Positions 47,401 to 57,974 of a stretch of 64,000 nucleotides of DNA are shown here, in pieces. The DNA comes from Chrysoperla carnea. Taxonomy: Eukaryota; Arthropoda; Insecta; Neuroptera; Chrysopidae. The position numbers and the translations under genes were made by a program. The notes beneath the pieces were generated by a model that saw nothing but the letters and a program-made list of their open reading frames with translations, had not been told where the DNA came from and ran no database searches. Within the stretch, counting starts at the first letter, position 1, and the number at the start of each line of letters is the position of its first letter. The stretch covers positions 33,128,140 through 33,192,139 of the forward strand of contig NC_058342.1 in the NCBI RefSeq assembly GCF_905475395.1. The letters are read 5' to 3'.

Positions 47401-49587
47401 CTACTGTACTAAAACGCTAGCATGTAGTAAAAGTAAATACGAGTAAGTACTGATTACTAAACACTGACCACTAACTACTGGACTGTACTGTCATCATATT
47501 GTCTTTTATTTCTTTGTAAAGTGACGTATATCAGAATCTGTACCAGATAAAATTCAATTTTAAGGTAGTAATAGCAGTATCGAGTCTCACAGTTAACGAC
47601 TATTTTGTTTAAATTTATTCAAAAGATCATAGTTGCCTTAGTTAAGGATGTATCAGCATGGTAGTGGGGCACAAATTTAAAAAAATATGTATTTTCAATT
47701 TTGATGATAAATTATATTATAACTTTAAGAAAACAATTTTTCGATATCTGGCGTAATTTTCAAAATATCGAAAATTGAAAATTATTCAGCTTTCGATATT
47801 TCGAAAACCAAAAATTCATCATCAGAGTTGAAAATAAGGTACAAATAATTGCATACACAAGTCTAAACTTGCCATGGCGCTGGTACTAGGTTAGGTTAGA
47901 TTATATTGGATATCCACGAAGGACACACTTAGGCTATAGAGAACCTTTGTGATACCATACATGTGTTTTACCACCTTTCCGTTGATAATTTCATTTATCA
48001 GCTCCTCAATTTCAGAGACTAAGTGCACCTTCTTCATGCATATACCATACACTACACCAACCCATCACAACTATTAATTAAATTAATTTTGTTGCGACGA
48101 CGGGAATCGAACCCACTACCCTAAGCATACCGCGGACGGAATTGGTTAGGGCGACTGTTGCTGGTACTACCTTAATTATAATTTTTTTAGTATCATTAGT
48201 TATAAATTATTCAAAAATGATTGCTGATTTGACTAAAATGTTTCTCGTCTGAATACTGCTATACTACCTTAAATGAAAATTGTATGTTTTTAGTACAGAG
48301 GGGCCGCCAGCCGCCCATTCTATCTGCGTACCACGATCTATGTACCTTTACCTAGTATCTAATTCTTTAAAATCTAAAGCAGAATTTAAATTTTAACACG
48401 TTTAATATAAACGTTTTTCTTTTGAAGTTATGCCGACTAACAACACTTGTGTCTTTTTTGATTGCTACTAGATTTGAAGATTAAGGAGGTGTTCTTAGTG
48501 AGCTATTTTATTTTATTTTTGTTTACGTAAATGTAAATAGTTGACTTGACCTTTTTATCTCAAATCTAAATTAAATTCAGGCACACATTAAAAAATAGTT
48601 AAGGCCACTTAACTTCTCACAATCAAAATTATACATAAGTATCAAATTTTTTTTAAATTTGAGAAAAAAAAATTAATTCAGCATTATAAATTCTATTGAA
48701 TCACGGTGGATGCTCCGAAAATCTAAAAAAGGAGTTGATGATTGAATGATTTTCATGGATTAAGAATAAAAAGGAAAACGAAAATTTTCTTAAGATTTCC
48801 CTTCGCTAAGATAGTTTTCTTATTGTTGTCGACTTCAAAATCGGATTTTTCATTGCTCAAGAATGTTTCACAAGAACACTACTGGAATCTACCTCACGGT
48901 TAAACAATTATGTTTATTATATTATTATATTATATGTTTATGAAAAAATGTTTCAAGTAAAAGTTGTTTATTTTGATATAAGAAACATTTTTTCTATTTA
49001 AACTTTTGTTTTATCTATGAGTTCTACGGACCCAAGACTCAATTGACCTATGTTGCTCATTTACGAACTAAAACTCACTTTTTACGTCCTGAACACCTTA
49101 TAAATATTCCAGTTTCATATCTCTTTATGTTTTTGAGTTATCGTGTCTCCAGACGGACGGACAGACAAACAGACAAGCGAAAATTTAGTAATTAGGTGAT
49201 TTTATGAACACCATGTTCATTTCATGAAGTCAAAATTCTTAAATTAAACAAAATCTCAAGAATTATTACAGATTATTCCATTTCTAAGTTAAAACATTTA
49301 TCGAAAATTTCAATTTCGAACCAAAAAGTCTAAGAACAAAATAAAAATTTCTGCACAAACCTGTTCATGTTTTTTTAAGTAGCTCAAACGTGGAAATGCT
49401 TTCGTACAAAATTGACATGGATATGGTGTCGATTCCGTGACACCCACAGTAAACACCAATTCAGATTCAGGTAAATCACTGCTTGAATTTGGTGTTGGAC
49501 ATGATGAAGCTGGTGTGGGTGGGGTACGTGGCTCTTCACCATTATCAGATTGCCAACTACCTCCACCAGATTCTGTTCCCAATGTAT
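39979..49587 (-). CDS. Oaz: Oaz / ZNF423-521-type multi-C2H2 zinc-finger protein, six exons, 5' end missing
   Basis: Exons 49361-49587, 44920-45062, 44190-44601, 43019-44098, 42078-42437 and 39979-41448 join in frame through GT-AG introns: about 1,229 codons and a TAA. I count about 26 C2H2 fingers, several split by introns. The order and wording match the vertebrate ZNF423/ZNF521 family and Drosophila Oaz: [58 protein letters not shown] and [13 protein letters not shown]. Also conserved is an atypical finger with GGGAICKDC between its cysteines. Family members are nuclear DNA-binding factors acting with EBF/Collier and SMAD proteins. The first exon here starts in mid-codon, so one or more 5' exons lie upstream. 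Confidence 0.93.
41599..41786. repeat. FB-A right arm in the last Oaz-like intron
   Basis: GTGACACCTACTCATTTAAT through GGTAGAGAGCTTTTCC to AGAACACCTTGTATA. Solo arm, nearly identical to the right-arm consensus of the family. Confidence 0.75.
41870..42030 (-). repeat. Repeat fragment shared with 24880-25000
   Basis: Inverted copy of the fragment at 24.9 kb, inside the intron between the last two Oaz-like exons. Confidence 0.5.
42078..42437 (-). CDS. Oaz: Oaz-like gene, exon with fingers 12-15
   Basis: 120 codons, phase 0. It continues VHFAVKH from finger 12, then FRCVMC (spacing irregular), YRCHFC and YKCPIC fingers. Donor CAA|GTAAGT at 42077. The frame reading on past the donor into the intron is not coding. 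Confidence 0.94.
42470..42992 (+). repeat. Dispersed repeat FB-D, copy 2, in an Oaz-like intron
   Basis: It fills most of the 581-bp intron between the fourth and fifth exons. It has TTCAAAGTTGGCTGAAAAAT, TATAGGTTATCCTTTTCAAT, TCTAGAGAGTGTGACAAAAA and ends ACAATCACCTTAA. Copies at 24048 and 54745. Confidence 0.75.
43019..44098 (-). CDS. Oaz: Oaz-like gene, large exon with fingers 5-12
   Basis: 360 codons, phase 0 at both ends. It completes finger 5 (KHIASYH) and holds fingers beginning LVCIYC, LVCHIC, NVCPYC, LLCSQC, LSCPHC and YNCKTC, plus the first half of the one beginning FRCSLC. The Ser/Pro linkers between them are poorly conserved. Donor CAA|GTAAGT at 43018; the preceding intron is only 91 nt. 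Confidence 0.95.
44190..44601 (-). CDS. Oaz: Oaz-like gene, exon with fingers 3-4 and Thr/Ser/Gln linker
   Basis: The acceptor TTGTTACAG restores the Ser codon of [14 protein letters not shown]. Finger 4 (FQCVTC) is followed by a poly-Gln patch and a 90-residue Thr/Ser-rich linker, then the first half of finger 5 (CSHCGELF). Donor CAA|GTGAGT. Confidence 0.92.
44724..44882. repeat. Internal fragment of FB-A in an Oaz-like intron
   Basis: GGGTAGCGAATACTAAAAAA to TGAGTTAACAACAGATGGCA, matching the centre and inner arm of the element at 39156-39968. It ends about 40 nt from the preceding exon's donor. Confidence 0.65.
44920..45062 (-). CDS. Oaz: Oaz-like gene, exon with finger 2 and half of finger 3
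   Basis: The acceptor GCTTTCAG joins to give HEQTH, completing finger 1. It then encodes [19 protein letters not shown] and [12 protein letters not shown], the most conserved block of the family. Donor AGAAG|GTAAAT. Confidence 0.93.
45390..46330. repeat. Second palindromic satellite array, in the large Oaz-like intron
   Basis: Three units with cores AAGGGGTACCCCTTAG; GGTACC at 45509, 45795 and 46101 (spacing 286 then 306 bp). Flanks GGGTCAAAATTACC and GGTAATTTTGACCC are inverted about each core. The family is the one at 3.6-4.6 kb, but a distinct subfamily (TCGAAATTGGAGC in place of TCAAAATCGGAAAC). Confidence 0.9.
47640..47885. repeat. Dispersed repeat family FB-F, inverted copy
   Basis: TTTTGATGATAAATTATATT, AAAATATCGAAAATTGAAA, TTTCGATATTTCGAAAACC and ATTCATCATCAGAGTTGAAA. 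It abuts the SINE-2 copy that follows. Confidence 0.55.
47886..48170 (-). mobile_element. SINE-2 (tRNA-derived), nearly complete, with TTAGG-type tail
   Basis: On the minus strand: a head with a degenerate box A region and box B GGGTTCGATTCCC, a body with GATGGGTTGGTGTAGTGTAT, TTGAGGAGCTGATAAATGAA and GTATGGTATCACAAAGG, and the tail TAACCTAACCT. It lies in the large Oaz-like intron. Confidence 0.75.
48890..49235 (+). mobile_element. DINE-1-like element in an Oaz-like intron
   Basis: CTCACGGTTAAACAATTATG, GTTTCAAGTAAAAGTTGTTT, GACCTATGTTGCTCATTTAC, GACGGACGGACAGACAAACA and AATTAGGTGATTTTATGAAC. It ends before the usual GGTATAAAAA terminus and lies about 130 bp from the exon at 49361. Confidence 0.55.
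49361..49587 (-). CDS. Oaz: Oaz-like gene, first exon seen (finger 1)
   Basis: The acceptor TTTTGTTTCAG precedes 49587; two bases complete a codon from an unseen upstream exon. It encodes a Ser/Pro/acidic linker, then finger 1, PYPCQFC to KKHEQ. The donor CAG|GTTTGT at 49360 splits the finger before its last His. The 4.3-kb intron that follows carries a SINE and the second satellite array. Confidence 0.9.
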
Positions 49588-49849
49588 CTGAAACAAAATT
49601 TGTTATTTATAATTTTTAATACACAAAATACCCCTTCAAATTATTCTTAACACATTGTAGTTTTTAAAATCGCATCATAATACAGGTTATAAAGAAGCTA
49701 GTTATTTGTGCCCATAATGCACTAAATTACAGGAGTTATTTTATTATTTAAATTAGGTTCAGTATCATGTACTGAATGTAAATGCAGAAAATCCTCACAA
49801 AAATAGGCGGAGGAAGTGCCTCCATTTTAAGGAAAATCGTTTTAGGCTA

Positions 49850-50140
49850 TAATAATAATAATAATGGGGGTTTAAACTCCATTTTTATGACATACGCCAT
49901 ATCACAGAGGCCACCCACATCATTATTATTTAATCTTTATTATTTTTGATGTGGGTGGAATCGGTATATTCGTTCTCATTCAAGCGACGACAATGTGATC
50001 AATTCTGCATTCCCATTAATTATAAATTGTTAACACTGCCGCTGCCTGGATTCGAACCCCCAAACTTTCAAAACGTTTTCTAAATAGCCCAACGTTCAAA
50101 GACTAACGCCTTAGACCGCTAGGCCATTTAGGCTATATCT
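49850..50140 (-). mobile_element. tRNA-Leu-derived SINE, reverse-oriented copy
   Basis: Begins with the (AAT)n tail, then GGCCACCCACATC, GATGTGGGTGG, GCGACGACAATGTGATCAAT, box B as GGATTCGAACC and box A as CTTAGACCGCTAGGCCATTT. Compared with the copy at 14282, the variable-arm region differs. Confidence 0.85.
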
Positions 50141-50869
50141 CTATAACCGTGCACTTGGAGAGCAAAAATGGTAATAACTTTTATTGTAGAAAACTAAATT
50201 AATTGATTTCGACTTATAGTCCAATTTCATACTAAAATAAGAAATTTATACTGCCTTAATGTCCGATTTACCCTAACACTCTAAAAAGCAATTTCTTTCT
50301 ACATTAACCCGAAATAAGAATTGACCCGAAATTATCTGTACAAACTTTTCATTGCCATCCAAATCTTAGTTCCTTATTTTGGATTTAAGAAAATTACAAA
50401 AAATTGGTGATAATTCAAAGATTTGTAACGTAAAAGAGACCCATCGTTGCTGTGAACTACTTAAAGAGTCATTTGAAATGATCCAAATTGTAAAATGATC
50501 ACGTAATACACTCAACGGCAGTGGATATGATCTTTGAACTCTTACATGGACATAAATTTCTTAAACGTGTTGATAAGTGTGGGTTCCACTGCACCGTTTA
50601 AAACAATCTATGCCGACAAAGGTTTAATTTACATGTTTTTTTGTTTATCAGCTCTGTGAAGTTAATCCACTACATTCAAAAATTTTTAAAACTTTTAGTT
50701 CGTATTGAAAAAACGTCATAAAGATTTTTTGGGGTTTTTAAAGACTTTCATATTTTACCATATTTCGTTACAAAAATCGTTACACGATGGTTTTTGGGGT
50801 GGCTCAACAGGAATATCGTGACAGAATTGGTCCCAGAGGTACCTGGTGCAACAGTATATCCGTCGCCGT

Positions 50870-50935
50870 ACGACTAAACCTAGTATACCTTGATATATTT
50901 CATATATACATGGTATAAAAACTTGTGTTTTGTTT
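50870..50935 (+). mobile_element. Isolated 3' end of a DINE-1-like element
   Basis: ACTAAACCTAGTATACCTTG followed by ATATTTCATATATACATGGT and ATAAAA, without the body. Confidence 0.5.
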
Positions 50936-51394
50936 TTAAAAATTTATAATCATTTAATTTTGTAAATGTAAACATTATAGCGATTTAAAAAAAATATTTT
51001 ATTAAATATTTATAATATCAATATTTTGAAATTTAATATTTGTAATATTTCAAACAGTTAAACATATCAGCAATCAACATAAATTAATGTTATCGCTTTT
51101 AATCAAATAATTTAGATGACTATTTGCAGTAAAAATTTATTTTCTATAACTTTATTGAGTATACAATTTCAATTTAACGAATATTACTTATTCGTTAAAT
51201 TTCTAGAGTTATCTATATCAAAAGTATTTAAAATTCCTATTCACACTATCAGAGTCAAGTTATTTTTTACAGATATTTATTAATATAATACCTTTTATAA
51301 ATATTTGGATACAAAGTGTTCAAGTGAAAATAATTCAAAGTTTTCATTTGAAATATTTTATAAAAAAAACAACAAGTGAAAACAAACAAATTAC

Positions 51395-51815
51395 TGAGTT
51401 AATTGTTAAAATACCATGTATATAGACAGTGTTGATTACTCTATCAAATTACACATACATACATGTCACACATATATAACTGATATTCCCATATAATACA
51501 TACTATAAAATTTGGGCCTAATTTGTGCCCTCACGGGTAAACAGTAATATTTACGAAAAAATGTTTCAAACAAAAGTTGTTTCTTTTTTTATAAAGAACA
51601 TTTTTTATATTTAAACTTTTGTTCTATCTCTAACGGCTTACAAAATGAGTCCTACGGATCCAAGATCCAATTTACCTATGTTGCCCAATTACGAACTCTA
51701 ATTGATTTTTTATGTCCTGAGGACGCTGTAAAAATTTCAGTTTGATATCATTTTTCGTTTTTGAGTTATCGTGTTGACAGACAGACTGACAGACAACCGA
51801 AAATGGACTTTAAAA
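51395..51815 (+). mobile_element. DINE-1-like element, 5' part
   Basis: TGAGTTAATTGTTAAAATAC with CATGTATATAGACAGTG, GCCCTCACGGGTAAACAGTA, GACAGACAGACTGACAGACA and AACCGAAAATGGACT. It stops there and joins MITE-C, so MITE-C probably inserted in or deleted its end. Confidence 0.6.
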
Positions 51816-51824
51816 ATTTTTTAA

Positions 51825-52110
51825 AAATTTTAATAAAAAATACCTTTTAAGGGACAAGCTTTTATTGTACTACAAAGTATAAAATAATTTTATCTATAAG
51901 TCACTCATACCCGAATATTTGTAAAAGCTTGAGGCGCTTAATATCAAGGATGAATCTCAAGGAGTAGATGAGGCGTTCCGATTCATTCTTGATATTAAGC
52001 GCCTCAAGCTTTTACAGATAGTCGGGTATGAGTGACTTATAGATAAAATTATTTTATACTTTTTAGTACAATAAAAGCTTGTCCCTTAAAAAGTATTTTT
52101 TATTAAAATT
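51825..52110. repeat. MITE-C, complete palindromic copy
   Basis: A near-perfect inverted repeat of about 280 bp: TTTTAAGGGACAAGCTTTTA, TAAGTCACTCATACCCGA and AAAGCTTGAGGCGCTTAATA on the left mirror TATTAAGCGCCTCAAGCTTT, TCGGGTATGAGTGACTTA and TAAAAGCTTGTCCCTTAAAA on the right. Outer flanks are A/T runs. Confidence 0.85.
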
Positions 52111-53721
52111 TTTTTAAATAATTAATTTCTCGTAAACCAGAATTGGCTTGATATTTATACAAAAGGTGTATTAAATACTCATTAATTGACACACAAATTT
52201 TCAGTTCTTTGGTAACACTTTCGCTATGGATCGAAATACCTTAAATAAATCATAATCGATCCAATATTTCGCAGATATTTCTTTTAAAGCTGAAAATAAT
52301 TTGCAATAACTCCAAAATTTTGGTAGACACAAAAATTTTATTTTTACATGGATTTTCCGTCTGGAATTGTTTCGTGATTTTTTAAACATTTAACTAATCC
52401 GATTAGAATATTTTTAGATTTTTTGAAAAAAATAAAAGTCGACCTTATTTTTGAAAAAAACAAATTTTAAACTTTGCCGGGAGACAAGAGACCTCGAAAA
52501 TCTGAGACTTCAGCCCAAAAACAAAGAGATGGAACTCCTCCAAAAATATAAAGCCTTAAGAAAAATTTCAGTTCTCAACAATAAAAAATTTTTACTGAAA
52601 TTTTTCTATAAAACAACATTTTTTTACAAAAAAATTTGGCGTACCTTTTTTCATGAATGTAGGTGGAAAATGATGATTTTGAATTTTTCCAATTAAGAAC
52701 TCTAATCGACTACTGTTACCTTTAAATAACATTTCTCTGAATGTTTCAGTTTTAATGTCAATGTCATTCTGTCATGTTTTTGGATGAAAATAAACAAATC
52801 ACATACACTTGAACCCGCGTTGATCACTTAACAAGAAATAAAGAATCAGCTATCAGTAATCAGTATAAAAGTATCTAATTCTAGTATCAGTATTTTAAGT
52901 CCCACTAAACAACAATGCTTTAGTGAACTCTCTGAGATGCCACGCCACGTGTTTACTTCACTTACACTACAATCAAATAATTACACCGCGTGTAACAATC
53001 ATTATCTCTCCCACTTCTACTTCAAACAATTTAAGCATAAAAAGGTGCCGCGATTATTTTGTTTCCGTTTCAATTATTACGATTTAAAAAAAAAAGTAAA
53101 TGCGCCGAATCATTTAATAGTTAACTTGTTTATTATTTTCATATAGAATAATAGTAAAGTAATAGTGCAGACATAGTGACTAGTAGTTAGTGCCACTACC
53201 AGTGCACTTCAGTGTTCTTAGTGTTGGGTACATAATTAAATATGTATCATTGGTTCATGGTTGTATGGGAGCTACTGAGGGCGGTTTTATACGTCCCTAG
53301 GGAGGGTCATCTTTATTTTAATATATCACCACCACTATAATAATGTTTCAAACTAGAGAGTGTCCTAAAATAAACGCAACAAGTAATTTTGATAGAAAAA
53401 ATAGTTTTTTCTCAACGTCATCGCGAGATCAAATATACCTAATAGTGCCACGAATGTGACACAAATACCGTACAGGGTTGAGTGGTGAAGTTGACACAAA
53501 CGCATATGAGTTATTTCTATGAAAGTAATATACTGTCTAACAAATTTCAAACATAATTGTTTTGAAATGCAACATAGTTTTAAACAATCTTTTTTTGATT
53601 GGTTCAACCACTTATAAATATCATAACGAAATACTGATGTGATTGCCACAACTACACGAGCAGGTAAAAGAAATAAAAGATTTATACCTGCTTATTGGTT
53701 TATTTAAACAAAAAATAGATT

Positions 53722-53815
53722 TCTTCAAGCCGGATTTGAACCAGTGACATATGGGATATGTACGATTGATTTTTGTGTCCTAAGTCTACAGCTTTACAAC
53801 TGCGCTATCGATGCT
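53722..53815 (-). pseudogene. tRNA-Tyr-like relic
   Basis: On the minus strand ATCGATAGCGCAGTTGTAAA resembles a tRNA-Tyr D-arm, and CACTGGTTCAAATCCGGCTT is a good tRNA-Tyr T-arm with box B. The interval between is too long for a plain tRNA and could hold an intron, as tRNA-Tyr genes do. But the acceptor stem pairs badly and no clean anticodon stem with GTA is seen. Most likely a decayed gene or tRNA-derived repeat. Confidence 0.45.
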
Positions 53816-54744
53816 TGTTACAAATATACCAAAAATATGCTAAATCCTTTAAAAATCAATATGTTTATTTCAAACTCTCTGTTAACTGGCAACAATAATC
53901 TTCATGAAGTTGGCTCAATCACATATGGATTAGACATGATAGATATGCGATCATAATAACCAAATACTCTATTTAAAGCAAACACAAAGTAATTTTCTTT
54001 TAATTAATCGATTCGCTTTATTTACACGATTATATATTCCAACTAAGTACAATTATTTTTTTCCATCAATAAAATGCATGACTTTAAACTAAAATCAATC
54101 TCTTTCATAGAAGTAATGATTTTGTTTATTTAACTTCAGTGATTTTGTATCAATGAATTCATTCCATTCTATTGTAAATACAAATATTTAGACTTGTTCC
54201 AATCATTATTAAATTGTTTAAAAGTATTTTTACTTTTTTTTTCAATATGAAACGGCCAACTTCGGGATAAAGTTGTTATTATTTTAATTTTTTTTTTCAG
54301 TGTACCTATAAACCAATTTTCCATTGAGTTCGAGAAATTTTGAAGGTCAACTCTATCACTTGTATTATCAGTAATCAATGATCAATACAAATATCTGATA
54401 GGATGCACCTTTAGCAGATAAATTACAAGTAATAAATCAAAGTAAACTAAACTATTGTTACCTATTAAGTATTAAGTGAATTACTTATAGCATGTAATTA
54501 AAGTAACTTTACCAGTACTGAGTACTGAGTACAGGTACCTAAGTCATATACTAGTTACTTTGTTACTTAACAATGTTCTTCATCTTGATCTTGGGCTTTT
54601 ATTATCGTCACTACTTCACTAGTCAATAGTCGCTACGTCATATGGTGACAAACGACAATATTATAGATTATTACATATTTTTATTGCTCTTACTTAACTT
54701 CGGATTTCAAGAACATTAAGGAGAAATGCAAGAATTGGATAATA

Positions 54745-55287
54745 CTAGAGATTTCAATAAAACTTTATAAATACATTTTTTGATTAATAAAGTTTACAAA
54801 AATCACAAAAAACTCCTAGGTCACCGGGCTTTTTGTTACTTTTTTTATCGTTCAAAGTTGGCTGAAAAAATAATGAATCATATAGGTTATCCTTTTCAAT
54901 TGGATATTTCTATATCAAAAAATCTAGAGAGTGTGACAAAAAACTATCTCGGAAAACTATCTCGAAATAATACCATTAAAATATAAGGTTGACGATATCA
55001 AAACAAAATTTTAATTTAATTAAGAGTTCATCGAAGATCCAATTTTTTTATGAACAGAGACGACTATAGTTAGTGTATCAATGATTGAAGAGAGATATCT
55101 ATATTATAATATTTATAAGCATCACTTGTACACAATATATTATATATTTTTGTAGTTGCGTGGTATTATAAAGCTAAAAAAATCACATTATTTGAGTGCA
55201 AAGCATGTATTTGGTTTATATGTATGTATATCGTGCAATAAACCAAAACTTGTTTACAACACGATAGGTTTATAATCACCTTAAATT
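54745..55287 (+). repeat. Dispersed repeat FB-D, copy 3
   Basis: TTCAATAAAACTTTATAAAT, CTCCTAGGTCACCGGGCTTT, TTCAAAGTTGGCTGAAAAAA, TATAGGTTATCCTTTTCAAT, then ATAATCACCTTAA at the end. Very similar to the copy at 42470-42992. An extra repeat of CTATCTCG is present near 54950. Confidence 0.75.
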
Positions 55288-55734
55288 AATTTACTGATGT
55301 GTTCTGTCTGATCAACTAACTTTAAGGGCTTTATAAGAGATTTCTTATGGGTGTCTTGTAGGTTGCCATAAAGTCAATGTACATAAAAATCCGAGCTTAA
55401 TAAATAAAATAAATATGATTTTTTTCTACATTATATAAATATATATATATATATTTGTTCATGTTTTTATTAGATTTGAGATCTTACAATATCAGTACTT
55501 CCCACGTTCCATATATAGATTCACGTACATATCCATCCGTCCATCCGCAACGCGATTACCTACGAGTAGTCCAGTCCATTCAATTCGTGGTGAATCCCGT
55601 TCTTCATTTTTTTTTTTTGTTATATTTTTTGCTATAAAATAGATTATCGATCTCATTTTAAGCCTGTTATTCAATTGAAAATTATTAATTGAATTCTTTA
55701 TGTGATTCAAGATTTAAAATTTTAGATCAGAAAG

Positions 55735-56405
55735 AAATTAACTATCAAAGGTAGTGTTTTTTCCAAAAAAAAGAGCATATTTCTCATAAACCTACAGAGA
55801 TCGATATGAATTTTTCACAAAAGACATTATCATGAAAAATTTTCACCAGGGTGATAAATTACAAAAAAAATTGTAATTTTTGTTATCAATAATTATAGTA
55901 CCGATAGTACTACCTTAAGTCTTTAAGGTAGTACTATCGCTAATAGACTTTGCATTCAGAATTTAATGAAACTTGGCATAGTTGTCCATTATTATATTAA
56001 AATTAACCAGTTAAATTTGTAGGGGCCTTCAGAGAACTGAAAATCTGAACGTCCAGTTTTGTGAAATAAAATTAAATCTTTGATTTCCCATAAGATTCAA
56101 TGTTAAAATATCTTTAAAATATATCTTTTTCAGTTCTTTGAAGGTCCCTAAAAATTGAACTGGTTAATTATGATATAATAATGGACAACTATTCCAAGTT
56201 TCATTAAAATCTGAATGCAAAGTCTTTTATCGGTAGTACTACCTTAAGGTGTTTCGATACCGTAAATTGAAAATGATACCAAAGATTTGAAATTTTATGT
56301 ATCAATAATCATCTTTTTATATGTCTTTTGTGAAAAATTCATATCGATTCTGGTTTAGGAGAAATTAGCTATCAAAGTCAGTGTTTTTATCAACAAAAAC
56401 TTTCG
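55735..56405. repeat. Nested fold-back, second copy, with MITE at 55923-56248
   Basis: The same arrangement as 12360-13010 but inverted. The MITE arms are AAGGTAGTACTATCG... and ...CGGTAGTACTACCTTAAGG; flanks include AAATATGCTCTTT-like and ACAAAAGACAT motifs. ACTACCTTAAGTCTTTAAGG just before the MITE is a short duplicated end. Confidence 0.8.
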
Positions 56406-56689
56406 TTTTGGTATCGAAACGTCTTAATTGAATTTCTCCAATTTGGGTGCTTATACACTATCGATCAATGATCCATAAATAGACGCAGGTGAAAATCACA
56501 AATTGTGTTGCTTCGATTGATTAAACACACATCAATGGACGAACACCTGTGTACTTAATGATAAATTGATTTAAGAATGATTAACGGCACACGCAGTTCG
56601 GCGCGGCGTCGTTATATCAACTATTAAACCACAAAAATTATTTTTTATACAAATTATTTGATTATTTTTATTTAAAAACAAGTGAAAAC

Positions 56690-57005
56690 AAACAATTGAC
56701 TACGTTAATTGTTGAAATACCATGTATAGACAGTGTTGATGACCCAATCGATTATTTTTTATGTCCGATAGCAGCCACACATATGTAACCCTCGCGGGTA
56801 AACAGTGATGTTTACAAAAAAATGTTTCAAACAAAAGTTGTTTATTTTTTGATAAGGAACCTTTTTTAACTTTGGTTCTATCTCTAATGGTTTACAAGAT
56901 GGGTCCTACGGATTCAAGACCCAATTGAGCTTTGTTGCTCATTTACGAACTTGACCTCATTTTTTACGTCCTGAGCACGCTGTAAAAATTTCAACTTGAA
57001 ATCAA
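56690..57005 (+). mobile_element. DINE-1-like element, 5' part
   Basis: TTGAAATACCATGTATAGAC, CCCTCGCGGGTAAACAGTGA, GTTTCAAACAAAAGTTGTTT, TTACAAGATGGGTCCTACGG and GAGCACGCTGTAAAAATTTC. It breaks off before the GACGGAC core. Confidence 0.55.
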
Positions 57006-57636
57006 TGTTCATGAAGTTATAATAAAAATCACTTAATTGAAAATAAGGTATCAATAATTTCAACCACAAGTCTAAAACTGCCTTGGCGGTCATACCACCT
57101 TAACCACCTTAATTACGGATAATATTACTTGAAATAACACTATTGTTAAGGTTGATCTGACAGTATAATGTAATTTTACAGTGTTTTTTTTTACATATAC
57201 GATACCAAAAGTTATACCTAATTCTTAGTTTTAAATTTTCGATTAAATTATATATGATTTATTGATTCTATGTGTGTTAATTCTATGGTAAGTAACAAGC
57301 ATTGTACACATGTTTTATGAATCTATTACATGTAAATAAATGCACCCACACCTACAGCTAGACACCCACACATACAGATGATACTGATACTTATCGTAAT
57401 CGTAAATGAAGCGCCCTTTTAAATTCTTTGCAGGAGATTTCATACATATTATGTTTACATTATTAAAATCATCCCCTACTGAGTACTGATTCTGTGCTGC
57501 TGCCTTACAATCTTACATTACATATTAATATATGAAGGGTACAAGGGAAAAACATGCTAAGTCACACACACATTTAACGGAGATTTTCTTTATTTACAAT
57601 AAGGAATATTCAGTTTTTCAAATTTCTAAACAAAAC

Positions 57637-57845
57637 ATAATAATAATAATAATGGGGTTTAACCTCCGTTTCTCTGATATATGCGCCTATAACAGAGGCC
57701 ACCCACATCATTATTTGTTAATCTTTATTTATTTAATTACAAACATATTTACAATTACATTTTGATATGGGTGGAGTCAGTTACTTCGTTCTTATCCAAG
57801 CGACGACCTGGATTCGAACCCGCAACCTAAGTCTAAATGGACAAA
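57637..57845 (-). mobile_element. tRNA-Leu-derived SINE, truncated reverse copy
   Basis: (AAT)n tail, GGGGTTTAACCTCCGTTTCT, CAGAGGCCACCCACATC, GGTGGAGTCAGTTACTTCGT, GCGACGACCTGGATTCGAAC and CTAAGTCTAAATGGACAAAC. It lacks box A and part of the body. Confidence 0.8.
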
Positions 57846-57930
57846 CCGTAAATGGATTAATTAGGTGATTTTATAAACACCTATACCAAATTTTGTTCAT
57901 AACATCAATATTTTTAAAAGTTACAAATTT
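57840..57930 (+). mobile_element. DINE-1-like 3' fragment
   Basis: GGATTAATTAGGTGATTTTA, ACACCTATACCAAATTTTGT and CATCAATATTTTTAAAAGTT, joined directly to the truncated SINE on its left. Confidence 0.5.
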
Positions 57931-57974
57931 CCCGAGTAGAAATTTCAGCGAGGCTTTGATTCGACCCATACAAG

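Noticed and set aside
53365-53649. 94-codon minus-strand frame, considered as a transposase start
   Set aside because: No helix-turn-helix or DDE motif could be recognised and there are no clear terminal repeats.
57808-57835. tRNA-like box B sequences at 14350, 48110, 50050 and 57810 as tRNA genes
   Set aside because: Each is fused to a conserved non-tRNA body with a repeat tail and lacks a pairing acceptor stem; they are SINE heads.
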